This document shows, piece after piece, positions 18,069 through 26,373 of a stretch of DNA of 62,883 nucleotides. The stretch is from Bacteroidota bacterium. Its GTDB lineage: Bacteria > Bacteroidota > Bacteroidia > Sphingobacteriales > Sphingobacteriaceae. A program made the position numbers and the translations under genes. How positions within the stretch are numbered: the first letter of the stretch is position 1; each line of letters opens with the position of its first letter. The stretch spans positions 1,563-64,445 of the forward strand of contig JABDEQ010000002.1 of the NCBI GenBank assembly GCA_013286985.1, read 5' to 3'. The notes beneath the pieces were generated by a model, which worked only from the letters and a program-made list of their open reading frames with translations, did no database searches and had not been told where the DNA came from.

Positions 18069-18608
18069 ATGAAAACTATAATCGTACCCACCCGCAATCA
18101 GGTCAGCGCCGGGTCGCAGGTTTCATTTGATTTAATCCAAAAGCGCATGGGCAAGGTACCCAATCTTTATGCCACCATGGGCTATTCGGAACATGCACTC
18201 AAAGCCTTTCTTGATCTTGACGATACACTCAATAAAGGCATATTCAACCCTAAAGAAAGGGAAGCCGTCTCTTTAATCGTTTCGGAAATTAATGGTTGTG
18301 CCTATTGCCTTGCCGGCCACACGATGGCAGCCATTAAGCGGGGTTTTACTAAAGAAGAAACGCTGGATATACGCCGGGGACAAATCAGCGACCCGAAACT
18401 GAATGCAATCATCCAACTTGCGGCGTCGATATCCCAAAATAAAGGGCATGCGGAAGAAAGCGCTTTAGATGCGTTTTATGAGGCCGGTTTTGACGAAGGC
18501 GCATTAATGGAACTGGTTGGTTTGATCAGCTTACGTGTATTTACCAATTATGTATTTGCCTTAACTCAAATTCCGGTTGATTTTCCGGCCGCAGAACCAA
18601 TCAATTAA
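18069..18608 (+). CDS. Carboxymuconolactone decarboxylase-family protein (AhpD-like)
   Basis: 179 aa, all helical, with the AhpD-type thiol motif NGCAYCLAGHT (CxxC with the following His), preceded by the Glu of LIVSEI. Such proteins reduce peroxides or regenerate peroxidases. The leader region (VSFDLIQKRMGKVPNLYATMG) matches the peroxidase-related subgroup. It is the second gene of the operon and is followed after 11 bp by the alpha/beta hydrolase gene. Confidence 0.87.
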   Translation: MKTIIVPTRNQVSAGSQVSFDLIQKRMGKVPNLYATMGYSEHALKAFLDLDDTLNKGIFNPKEREAVSLIVSEINGCAYCLAGHTMAAIKRGFTKEETLDIRRGQISDPKLNAIIQLAASISQNKGHAEESALDAFYEAGFDEGALMELVGLISLRVFTNYVFALTQIPVDFPAAEPIN

Positions 18609-18619
18609 CAAGAGCAGCG

Positions 18620-19615
18620 ATGAACATTTATAGCATGATCAGAAAAACAGCTTTTATTGCAGTGTTAATATTGCCATTCACTCTGGCTGCATTATCATTA
18701 ACGGCACGGGCTAATAATAGAAACGAATTAAAAAATGACACAATGAAAAACGAAGCAGTTCATTACCGCAACATTAAAGTAAACGGGTTGAATATATTTT
18801 ATCGGGAAGCGGGACGCAAAAATGCACCTGTTATTTTACTGATGCATGGCTATCCGACATCATCATTCATGTTCAGGAACCTGATACCTATTTTAAGTGA
18901 AAAATATCATGTCATAGCACCAGATATGCCAGGTTTTGGTTTTTCAGATGCCCCCGCACGGGAAAAATATGTTTATACGTTTGATAACATTGCAAATACA
19001 ATGCAAGGCTTCATAGATGAACTTGCCCTGAAGCGTTTCGCGATTTATATTTTTGACTACGGTGCACCGGTTGGGTTAAGGCTTGCCATTCGTAATCCTG
19101 AAAAAATAACCGGAATTATTTCACAAAATGGCAATGCATACGAACAGGGATTACTTGACTGGAGCCATGGTCGTGTTAAAGCTTATTGGGATCATGACAC
19201 CCGGGAGAACCGCGATGCCGTAAGAAATTTCTTCACGCTGGAGGGAACTAATTTTCAATACCATGAGGGAGTAACTGATAAATCCTTGATCTCGCCTGAT
19301 GGAATATTTCAGGATCAGCAACTAATGGATCGCCCGGATAACGTAGAAAAGCAATTGGATCTTTTACTGGATTATCGGAATAATATAACGTTATATCCTG
19401 TGTTTCAAAAGTATTTTCGGGATTACAAACCACAAATACTAGCCGTATGGGGAAACAAAGATCCGTATTTCTCGCCCGCTGGTGCAGAAGGATTTAAGAA
19501 GGACGATCCTAATACAACGGTTAAATTTTACGATACCGGCCACTTTGCACTGGAAACACATGGTGACGAAATTGGCCGGGATATTCTGGACTTCATGGCA
19601 AGCTTACCTCAATAA
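18620..19615 (+). CDS. Alpha/beta hydrolase, haloalkane dehalogenase/epoxide hydrolase-like
   Basis: 331 aa. The N-terminal hydrophobic segment (to about residue 33) suggests export. The core shows LMHGYPTSSFMFRNLIP (HGxP oxyanion), APDMPGFGFSD, the nucleophile position IFDYGAPVG with Asp where most hydrolases have Ser, VWGNKDPYF and a terminal His in TGHFALETH. An Asp nucleophile is the mark of dehalogenases and epoxide hydrolases. It sits in an operon with redox-stress type proteins, so detoxification of an electrophilic compound is a reasonable inference. Confidence 0.82.
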   Translation: MNIYSMIRKTAFIAVLILPFTLAALSLTARANNRNELKNDTMKNEAVHYRNIKVNGLNIFYREAGRKNAPVILLMHGYPTSSFMFRNLIPILSEKYHVIAPDMPGFGFSDAPAREKYVYTFDNIANTMQGFIDELALKRFAIYIFDYGAPVGLRLAIRNPEKITGIISQNGNAYEQGLLDWSHGRVKAYWDHDTRENRDAVRNFFTLEGTNFQYHEGVTDKSLISPDGIFQDQQLMDRPDNVEKQLDLLLDYRNNITLYPVFQKYFRDYKPQILAVWGNKDPYFSPAGAEGFKKDDPNTTVKFYDTGHFALETHGDEIGRDILDFMASLPQ

Positions 19616-19632
19616 ACATTAACTTACAAAAA

Positions 19633-20613
19633 ATGAAAGCATTGATTCTGACTGAATTTAATACCCCTTATCAATTACAGGATATCAAAAAACCTGTAGC
19701 CGTTACTGGCGAAGTACTGGTAAAAATTATGGCCAGCGGTATAAACCCGCTTGATTTGAAAATACAGGCCGGGCAGGCAGCACACGCCAAAACTGTATTA
19801 CCTGCTATACCAGGTATTGACATGGCCGGAATAGTAGAAGCCGTTGGCGAAGGGGTAACAGGGTTTAAAATTGGTGACGAGGTATATGGAATGACTGGCG
19901 GTATTGCAGGTGTTCAGGGTAGCCTTGCGCAATACGCCGCTGTAGATGCTGATCTTTTAGCATTAAAGCCGGCAAATCTGACCATGAAGGAAGCCGCCGC
20001 CTTGCCCTTAATTTTTATAACCGCCTGGGAGGGTTTGGTTGACAGAGCAAAAGTAGGTAAATATAAAACCGTTTTAATACATGGCGGTGCCGGTGGCGTT
20101 GGCCATATAGCCGTACAAATTGCAAAAGCATTTGGGGCAAAAGTTTTTGCAACAGTAAATCCTACAGACTTTGACCTAATCAAGTCATATGGCGCTACGC
20201 CTATTGATTATAATATTCCGGTAGAGTAATATGTACAGCAATATGCACAGGGCGATGGATTTGACATTATATTAGATACCGTGGGCGGCGCTGTTTTAGA
20301 TGCTTCATTCAAGGCTGCCAAACAGTATACCGGGCATGTTGCAAGTATATTGGGCTGGGGTAATCATGCTTTGGCACCGTTATCATTCAGGGGAGCTACC
20401 TATTCAGGCGTTTTTACCTTATATCCTTTAATATCAGGAAAGAACAGGAAACAGCATGGCGATATTTTAAGAAAAGCGACTGAAATGGCAGAAAATAAAC
20501 AACTAATACCAATAGTAGATCAGGGGAATTATTCGCTGGAAACCGTTCAGGCCGCTTACAACGCGATCAGCAATGGAAAAACAAAAGGAAAAGTTGTGGT
20601 TTCCATTCAATAA
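19633..20613 (+). pseudogene. NADP-dependent quinone oxidoreductase (MDR family), interrupted by an in-frame TAA
   Basis: Reads as one 326-codon zinc-free medium-chain dehydrogenase/reductase: GINPLDLKIQAG, PGIDMAGIVEAVGEGV, nucleotide-binding GGAGGVGHIAVQIAKAFGA, IDYN, then DIILDTVGGAVLD and the C-terminal KGKVVVSIQ. An in-frame TAA at 20227-20229, between IPVE and YVQQYAQGDGFD, breaks it at codon 199. The frame is unchanged on both sides, so one base substitution (TAA from GAA or CAA) explains it. The truncated product would lack much of the NADP-binding domain. Last gene of the AraC-linked operon. A sequencing error is possible. Confidence 0.87.
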
Positions 20614-20640
20614 TTATCAATCAGATACGCCTTTTAAATC

Positions 20641-20674
20641 AGAAAACCTCAAGTCTTTCGGCTTGAGGTTTTCT
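20641..20674. terminator. Bidirectional terminator between convergent genes
   Basis: A perfect 13-bp stem AGAAAACCTCAAG / CTTGAGGTTTTCT with an 8-base loop TCTTTCGG. The A-rich and T-rich arm ends give a U tract in both directions. It ends the oxidoreductase operon and the opposite membrane-protein operon. Confidence 0.85.
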
Positions 20675-20707
20675 GGCACTTGGGATAATTTGTAAATTAC
20701 AGATACA

Positions 20708-21472
20708 CTAAAATAACGGCCTGCCCAGCATCGCCTCAACAAATAACAGGGATACCATTATAAAATAAACCGATGCAAATACAATAACCGGCCTTGCATT
20801 TTTAACTCCTGTTAAAACTACAAACAAAGGCACTATTTGCAGGGCGTGCAGTCCCATAAAATGCGCTATGCGTAAATCGCCGGCTATGCGGCTCCAGTTA
20901 AAGAACGGGATACCCGGGCCACCATCGGCAGCGCCAACCGTGTGTGCCAGGCGGGATGCCATAATGCCGCCCTCCAGCGCAAAAAAACCGGCCATTATTA
21001 TCCCCAGCCTGATGGCCCACAGTAAAGCGGGTGTTATTTGTACAGCCTTCACTTTAAAAAAACGGATACCTATATACATTGCAAATAAGGTTTGTGAAAC
21101 AATTACAATACCCATAGTACTAAATACCAGCGCATTGTAAATGCCCGAGGTATTGTAATGTGATAACTGTCCCCTTGCGGCTTGTGAAGCAATGGCGAGC
21201 ATTTCAAAAGCCATGGCAAATACGGTATAATTTACAAACCTTTGTTTTAGCCGTTCAAACGGGAAATACTGCAATAACAGCGGCCAGGTTAAACAATATA
21301 TGGCAATGGATATGGCAAATTTAACGGGTTTTGTCCATAGGTTAATGCCCATTAGTTGGCGGTGGTCAAACTGTGCTATGATAATCATCAACACAAACAA
21401 TGCTAAATGCGCCAGGCCGCAGTAATACAAAGCCGGACTAATTGTCCTGATACGGGTGAATAAGGTTTTCAT
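20708..21472 (-). CDS. Hypothetical integral membrane protein, 254 aa
   Basis: Seven or eight predicted membrane helices and no soluble domain. I do not recognise a named family; the motif-like parts are INLWTKPVKFAISIAIY and RIAGDLRIAHFMGLHALQ, with His and Arg residues inside helices that could bind a cofactor or lipid. Its ATG overlaps the TGA of the upstream ABA4-like gene (ATGA), indicating translational coupling and a shared function. Confidence 0.75.
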   Translation of the reverse strand: MKTLFTRIRTISPALYYCGLAHLALFVLMIIIAQFDHRQLMGINLWTKPVKFAISIAIYCLTWPLLLQYFPFERLKQRFVNYTVFAMAFEMLAIASQAARGQLSHYNTSGIYNALVFSTMGIVIVSQTLFAMYIGIRFFKVKAVQITPALLWAIRLGIIMAGFFALEGGIMASRLAHTVGAADGGPGIPFFNWSRIAGDLRIAHFMGLHALQIVPLFVVLTGVKNARPVIVFASVYFIMVSLLFVEAMLGRPLF

Positions 21473-21885
21473 ATTTTATTTTTGATTTTTTGGATGACCT
21501 GATAAAGCAGGAAGCCGCAGGGGCCGAACATAAAAGTTAGTACAAGGCAGGGAATAACCAACCAGTGCGAAACAGCTTTGGCCTGTGCTGATTTGATAAT
21601 GGAAAAACCTATAAGCAGATCGAAAGCCAGGTAGTGCACCCAACCCGCCAGCAACAGGCCATCCTTGGCAAACAATACGCGTACTTGTTGTATAGAATTA
21701 AAACCACCATCCTGAATGCTGAAAAAGCCTGTAATGTACACGCAATAAATGCCCGAGAGCAGTAAAGGAATAACCGGATTATTGATGAGCCATTGTGTTG
21801 CCTTCCATTTAGGAAGTATAATTAACAGCAGCCACTGCAAGGCGGCGATAGCGCTAACAACCGAAAATATTTGTGCGGGATTCAT
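21469..21885 (-). CDS. ABA4-like (DUF4281) membrane protein
   Basis: 138 aa from ATG 21885; an upstream in-frame ATG at 21927 would add 14 polar residues that do not fit the family start MNPAQIFSVVSAIAALQW. Four membrane helices with the family segments FAKDGLLLAGWVHYLAFDLLIG and PCLVLTFMFGPCGFLLY. Plant ABA4 acts in neoxanthin synthesis; the bacterial members have no settled function. It is coupled to the downstream membrane protein and preceded by a Crp-type regulator on the same strand. Confidence 0.78.
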   Translation of the reverse strand: MNPAQIFSVVSAIAALQWLLLIILPKWKATQWLINNPVIPLLLSGIYCVYITGFFSIQDGGFNSIQQVRVLFAKDGLLLAGWVHYLAFDLLIGFSIIKSAQAKAVSHWLVIPCLVLTFMFGPCGFLLYQVIQKIKNKI

Positions 21886-21991
21886 ATCAATTTTGTTTTT
21901 GATGGCGCGTGTAAATGCGCAGTACAAAACTGAGTTAATCGGCTGTGCTTAAAAATGCTATCAGGTTAAAAACGGATACTGTTTTATTAAC

Positions 21992-22576
21992 CTATGTTAA
22001 TTTGATGCTGGATACCTTAGCACGAATACGGCTCAGGCTTTGGGGTTGGATGCCCAGGTAAGATGCAATTAAATGCTGAGGCAATCGTTCAAAAATATGA
22101 GGCTGGTTGCTCAGTAGTTCCAAATATCGTTCTTCGGCCGACTGGCGCATTAAGTTGCGTTTACTTTTAACGGCTTCGATAAAAAGCTTTTCGGCAATAA
22201 GACGGCCGAATTTTTCAAAACGCTGACTATGCCCGTACAGCGCCTGCATATCGGCATAACCCAGGGTAAAGATTTCACAATCTTCAAGTGCTTCAATAAA
22301 ATCGGGAGACGGAGCCTGTAACAGGAAGCTCTCATAATCGCCCAGCCATTCGCCTTCAAATGCAAAGCCAATGGTGTAATCGCCCTTCTCTCCTCTCGAA
22401 AAATATCTTAAGCCGCCTTTATATACCAGGGCCATACCTTTACAAACCTGGCCCTCTTTTAAATAAAAAGCATACTTTTTAAGGCTTACCGGCTTAAGCC
22501 TTTGCATAAATAAAAAAAGCTCTTCGTCGGTAAAATCAACCAGCGTACGTAATGATTTGGTGATAACTTCGTACAT
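21992..22576 (-). CDS. Crp/Fnr-family regulator
   Basis: 194 aa. The cyclic-nucleotide-binding fold covers residues about 25-120 (KKYAFYLKEGQVCKGMALVYKGGLRYF, EGEWLGDYESFL). The C-terminal helix-turn-helix is short: SAEERYLELLSNQPHIFERLPQHLIASYLGIQPQSLSRIRAK. This is the common Bacteroidota subtype without the Fnr iron-sulfur cysteines. It lies about 105 bp upstream of the ABA4-like/membrane pair on the same strand and probably regulates it. Confidence 0.88.
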   Translation of the reverse strand: MYEVITKSLRTLVDFTDEELFLFMQRLKPVSLKKYAFYLKEGQVCKGMALVYKGGLRYFSRGEKGDYTIGFAFEGEWLGDYESFLLQAPSPDFIEALEDCEIFTLGYADMQALYGHSQRFEKFGRLIAEKLFIEAVKSKRNLMRQSAEERYLELLSNQPHIFERLPQHLIASYLGIQPQSLSRIRAKVSSIKLT

Positions 22577-22610
22577 GTTTTATTGCGGCGCTTGTTGCAT
22601 TATAAAGCAA

Positions 22611-22690
22611 CTATCAAATATACAGCATTAATCATATTGATCCGGGTTTTGAACCGATTAACACCAGTCACCCGAAGTTATTCAACTTCT
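22611..22690. repeat. Imperfect direct repeat, left copy beside the RES gene
   Basis: The segment TATCAAATATAC...AATCATATTGATCCG...AGTTATTCAACTTC aligns over about 80 bp (roughly 70% by eye) with 24101-24182 on the other side of the RES gene, in the same orientation. The right copy includes the last codons of the DUF6090-like gene, so this copy may be a remnant of a second such gene's 3' end. Confidence 0.6.
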
Positions 22691-22773
22691 GAATGCGCAG
22701 TCTTGCAGATTACAAATCCATTATTTTTTGGTTTAGCACAAAACATTCGAACTAACATGCTAGTCTTGCTTTA

Positions 22774-23949
22774 TTAATTTTCAATGTGTTTAATTGGCGT
22801 CTTCATCAATTCATGCTCCAATATCCCAAAGGTAGTCTGCATGTAGGGCAAGGTCTTTTCACCGAGATTAACGTGATATATCGGTGAAGGGAAAAATTTA
22901 TTCATAATGTCCTTCTCATAATCAATGCCTTTTGTAGCTGTAGATGGACTACTGATACTGAATAACTCAAAAGTTAACGGTTCTGTTAACCCGACACGCT
23001 TCATCATAGTATCGCAGTAACCGGTTTCTTTGAAGCCCCGAATAGGAATGGCATAATTCAAAAAGCTTTGCAGGAAAGAAAAATATTCATCATCTAAAGG
23101 CCTGCTTTTTGTCGACAAATATTTGATCCCGTCTATATCATCCTTCGTCATAATCCATTGCATAACCATCTGCGGAAAAAGATATTCTGGTTTAAAATGG
23201 CTATTCCGATTAAAGACCTTAATATAACAAGCTACCATTAGTGGATATGTTTGAAGATATCGCGGCAACACAAAAGTTCGAATAAGCTCCAGCGTCATAT
23301 CAAACATTTCCTTTTCTTTTTCCTCTGTGATTTTAGGATGTGGTGTATAGGGGCGGCGCGTGATACTGTGTTTAATAAAATCCTTGCTATTAGAAAAATC
23401 TAAAAATTTAAAATTTTTTCCTGATAGTTCGAACCTTGAAACTGGCATTTGAGCAAACGATGGTCGTTCTAATTCTTCCCAGCAAGTGTAAATTGAATTG
23501 GCCAGATAAAGGCAAGGTACACCGGGTAAACTAAAACGTGTCGTGCTAATACCATATCTTTTTTCAAAGGGTACGTGAAACATATCGTTCAAGCCAAACT
23601 GACCATCCATCGTTCGTCTTGCTTTAAACAAATGTGTCGGGTTCATTTCTGCAACATTTTTGTTCGGGTATAAAAGAAAAGGTTCTAGTTTGGTGATGGT
23701 CTCAGAAAAAATATCATATGCTTGCGCCGTATTGCCCCTAAAGACAGCGTCAGTCGCACTTAACAAATTAGCGCATGTCTCGCGGATATTCTGTAGATGT
23801 TCTTGAACAATTGGTCGAAACTCGTCATCAACGGCACCGATTAATTTCAAATACCGAGTTAATAATTGATTCAGATGCGTCGGAAAAAAATCAGAAGCTT
23901 CAATTGGAAAGGAAAAAATACGATCGGCTATGATATTATTTAAATTCAT
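22774..23949 (-). CDS. RES-domain protein
   Basis: 391 aa. The RES (Arg-Glu-Ser) domain lies at about 105-285: HLFKARRT (Arg 111), FEKRYGISTTRFSLPGVPCLYLANSIYTCWEEL (Arg 138, Tyr 148, Glu 158/159), then YLFPQMVMQWIMTKDDIDGIKYLST, which matches the conserved second half. RES toxins degrade NAD+, but they are usually about 150-230 aa and paired with an Xre-type antitoxin; this one has about 100 extra residues at each end and no antitoxin-like neighbour. It belongs to the longer RES subgroup of unknown action, and lies between imperfect direct repeats. Confidence 0.78.
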   Translation of the reverse strand: MNLNNIIADRIFSFPIEASDFFPTHLNQLLTRYLKLIGAVDDEFRPIVQEHLQNIRETCANLLSATDAVFRGNTAQAYDIFSETITKLEPFLLYPNKNVAEMNPTHLFKARRTMDGQFGLNDMFHVPFEKRYGISTTRFSLPGVPCLYLANSIYTCWEELERPSFAQMPVSRFELSGKNFKFLDFSNSKDFIKHSITRRPYTPHPKITEEKEKEMFDMTLELIRTFVLPRYLQTYPLMVACYIKVFNRNSHFKPEYLFPQMVMQWIMTKDDIDGIKYLSTKSRPLDDEYFSFLQSFLNYAIPIRGFKETGYCDTMMKRVGLTEPLTFELFSISSPSTATKGIDYEKDIMNKFFPSPIYHVNLGEKTLPYMQTTFGILEHELMKTPIKHIEN

Positions 23950-24100
23950 TACGCAAGATTATAAATATGCAGAACCATCAAACTCGGGAAGATATTCAAT
24001 AAAAGATAATCATAAACATTTTAGGTTGGTATCCAGCTAAACAGCTGGCTTAAATAAACAACAAAACCTGCCGCTTAGCTGTAATAACATTGTGAAGCGA

Positions 24101-24182
24101 TTATCAAATATACCGGAATAATCTTATTGATCCAGATTTCAAAGCCATTTTCCGGTTAACCGGCTGGCAGTTATTTCAACTC
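24101..24182. repeat. Imperfect direct repeat, right copy beside the RES gene
   Basis: Counterpart of 22611-22690: TATCAAATATACC, AATCTTATTGATCC, AGTTATTTCAACTCC. It overlaps the stop codon of the DUF6090-like pseudogene. A separate small hairpin CCAGCTAAACAGCTGG lies just before it at 24033-24048. Confidence 0.6.
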
Positions 24183-24898
24183 CTTATCAATCTCCTTTAT
24201 TAGATCACGGCATTTTTTTAACCCATCCTCATGGGCTGGTATCACATTTTGCGACAGGCCGGATTGGCCGAAAACCATCAAAAACCGCCATTGCGAGTTA
24301 CGCAAAATAACCGGTGCATTTGTCATTGCACCTTTGGGGTTAAGCTGCGCATTTAGCTGTATATAATTGCTTGTTTTTTCTATAAATTTAAAATAGAAGT
24401 CGTTGAGGTTGTTGATCCTCGTGAGCGTACTTTCATTCAGGCCGATGATGTTATTCAACAACTCCGGATTTTCTATGACACCTAATTTTCCGCTGCTTTT
24501 AAGCGCCTCATACCGGCTGGTATGCGGATCGAGCGTGGTGGAACTAAAAAAACGCTCGCATATTTTTTTAAGCTATCATTGTTTAGCGAATCCCCTGCTC
24601 CTACTTTTGCGAAATAGCGCATACCATTCACAGAATTCTTATAAAAATTAAGACTGTTTTGAATATTGTCGATATCACCATACAGATCTTTTTTAAAGCC
24701 GGTTAAAAACACTTTTTCTTCTTTCTGCTCGTGCATTTTGTCGCTCCAGTTATGAAACCATATGGAAATAGTAACAGCAAAAACAATAATCAGCACCTCA
24801 ATAAAAATATCCTTTAACTTATGCCACCAGCCATTTTCTTTATCCTTCATAATTTTAATAGCATTGTTAGCGTGTTTTCTTATTTCGTCTTCTGCCAT
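24171..24898 (-). pseudogene. DUF6090-like membrane protein, frameshifted
   Basis: Two frames together form one protein of about 240 residues. The first (24482-24898) has a soluble start, one membrane helix (FIEVLIIVFAVTISIWFHNW) and NWSDKMHEQKEEKVFLTGFKKDL. The second (24171-24461 and upstream in that frame) gives SSTTLDPHTSRYEALKSSG, then GVIENPELLNNIIGLNE and an acidic/lysine-rich end. Reading shifts at a run of seven A (plus strand 24546-24552); adding one base restores VFFSSTTLDPH. The family is common in Bacteroidota and of unknown role. The break may be a real mutation or a homopolymer sequencing error. Confidence 0.8.
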
Positions 24899-25068
24899 AA
24901 CAAACTCTGTAAGTGCAATATAAAAATAATTATTCCTTTCGGTTGTACGGTAATTTGTAAATTAAAATCAATCTTCAGATAAATGACCATTAGGTGTGTC
25001 GCCAAGATTAAATAAATATTATATTGTTTTTTAAATTTAAGAACTACAGGAAAATAATACAAAATGTT

Positions 25069-25548
25069 ATGATCGATGATCAATTAGCCGATTGCCAAAC
25101 AGTCTGCAAATCAATTCGCATTAATGCATCGCCGAAGGCGGTATGGGAGGCGCTTACTCAACCCGGGCTGATGAAAAACTGGATGGCTGATTCAGCAATT
25201 GAAATTATTACAACCTGGGAAGTTGGCAGCCCAATTATTATAAATATAGAAGAGGTATCATACAAAACCAGTTTTAAGAATACCGGGATAGTTTTGCAGT
25301 TTTTGGAAGAACGCGTATTGGAATACAGCCATTTAAGTTCCATATCGCGACTGGCAGATGAAGCCGAAAATTACACCATTATCAGGTTTACTTTACAACA
25401 AGAAGAGGATCATACCCTGCTGGAATTAAATTTGAGCAATTTCCCAACACAATCTCACTATAAACACATCGATTTTTACTGGGCCGTTACCCTCGAAATA
25501 TTAAAACAATTTGTGGAAGAAAGGCACCGGTTAAGCGCGGACGCTTAA
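25069..25548 (+). CDS. SRPBCC/AHSA1-like domain protein
   Basis: 159 aa from ATG 25069; a TTG at 25024 is less likely. START-like fold: CKSIRINASPKAVWEALTQPGLMKNWM at the front, then beta strands and the closing long helix YWAVTLEILKQFVEERH. These proteins bind hydrophobic ligands or act as Hsp90-activator-like factors; no specific role can be assigned. It lies divergent from the DUF6090-like gene and convergent with a methyltransferase gene. Confidence 0.85.
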   Translation: MIDDQLADCQTVCKSIRINASPKAVWEALTQPGLMKNWMADSAIEIITTWEVGSPIIINIEEVSYKTSFKNTGIVLQFLEERVLEYSHLSSISRLADEAENYTIIRFTLQQEEDHTLLELNLSNFPTQSHYKHIDFYWAVTLEILKQFVEERHRLSADA

Positions 25549-25564
25549 CCGGGCGGTGAAAGTT

Positions 25565-26281
25565 CTATTTTATGGCGCCAAAGGCAGCAAAACATGAGTT
25601 TTTGTGTAATAGCTCTACAGTACTAAATCCAACTTTGGCAAGCAGTGCCAACTGATAATTCAGCGAACGGGGGGTATCTTCATAATTCACATAATCCATC
25701 ACTTTCTGGCGGTATTCGGGGCCGCCCAATGTCTCTAAATAGCCGCTGTACCTATCTTCAAATAGCTTACTGATCACTTCGGAATCGTGTATGATCAAAT
25801 CTGAGATCCAAAAGCTGCCGCCCGGTTTTAGCGCCTTATAAATTTTATTAAACATTAATTCCCAATCCTTATCATCGCGCAAATGATGCAGGGTGGCCGC
25901 AGCAAGGACGATATCAAAATGATTATCCAACAGATCAAGGTTGCGCATATCATCCTGAATTAAAGTTACCGTACCGCTGGTTTGTGGCGAAACCCTTTCT
26001 TTGGCTTTTTGCAACATGGGCATACTCAAATCATTCAGCATGCAGTTTAGGTTCGGCACCTTGCTCAACATTTTCAGCGTATAGTTACCTGCGCCGCAAC
26101 CTATGTCCAACAATTCGATAGCATTGGGGTTTGCATACCTGGCCGCTTCGGTGCATAAATCCATGGTTAGCGGTGCATCAATAGTGGTTTGCTGGCCCGT
26201 TTCGAGGTTTGAAAAACGCTCGGTGTCTTTGTCAAATCTTTCTCTGATCTCCTGGTTGGTTGCTTTTTTTGAATAATCCAT
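25565..26281 (-). CDS. Class I SAM-dependent methyltransferase
   Basis: 238 aa. Motif I is IELLDIGCGAGNYTLKML (about residue 55), with an acidic Asp after strand 3 (MLNDLSMP), motif II/III region MRNLDLLDNHFDIVLAAATLHHL and the post-motif LKPGGSFWISDLI. Divergent from the LysR gene across a 90-bp spacer with palindromes, which suggests it is the LysR target. The methyl acceptor is unknown. Confidence 0.88.
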   Translation of the reverse strand: MDYSKKATNQEIRERFDKDTERFSNLETGQQTTIDAPLTMDLCTEAARYANPNAIELLDIGCGAGNYTLKMLSKVPNLNCMLNDLSMPMLQKAKERVSPQTSGTVTLIQDDMRNLDLLDNHFDIVLAAATLHHLRDDKDWELMFNKIYKALKPGGSFWISDLIIHDSEVISKLFEDRYSGYLETLGGPEYRQKVMDYVNYEDTPRSLNYQLALLAKVGFSTVELLHKNSCFAAFGAIK

Positions 26282-26337
26282 TGTTATACTTAAATTTTGA
26301 TTTGACTAAGTTACCGGGTTTAATCATATTTGTAAAG

Positions 26338-26373
26338 TATCAATTTTATCAACTATTGATACCTATTAGGTAT
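26338..26373. promoter_or_regulatory. LysR operator candidates in a divergent spacer
   Basis: Two palindromes stand next to each other. TATCAAT-(10)-ATTGATA at 26338-26361 contains a T-N11-A spacing typical of LysR boxes. ATACCTATTAGGTAT at 26359-26373 is a perfect 15-bp palindrome that covers the first bases of the LysR start codon, a position suited to autorepression. Confidence 0.55.

Noticed and set aside
25024..25068. TTG start extending the SRPBCC protein by 15 residues
   Set aside because: The extension is basic and AT-encoded, unlike the family's start; ATG 25069 fits better.
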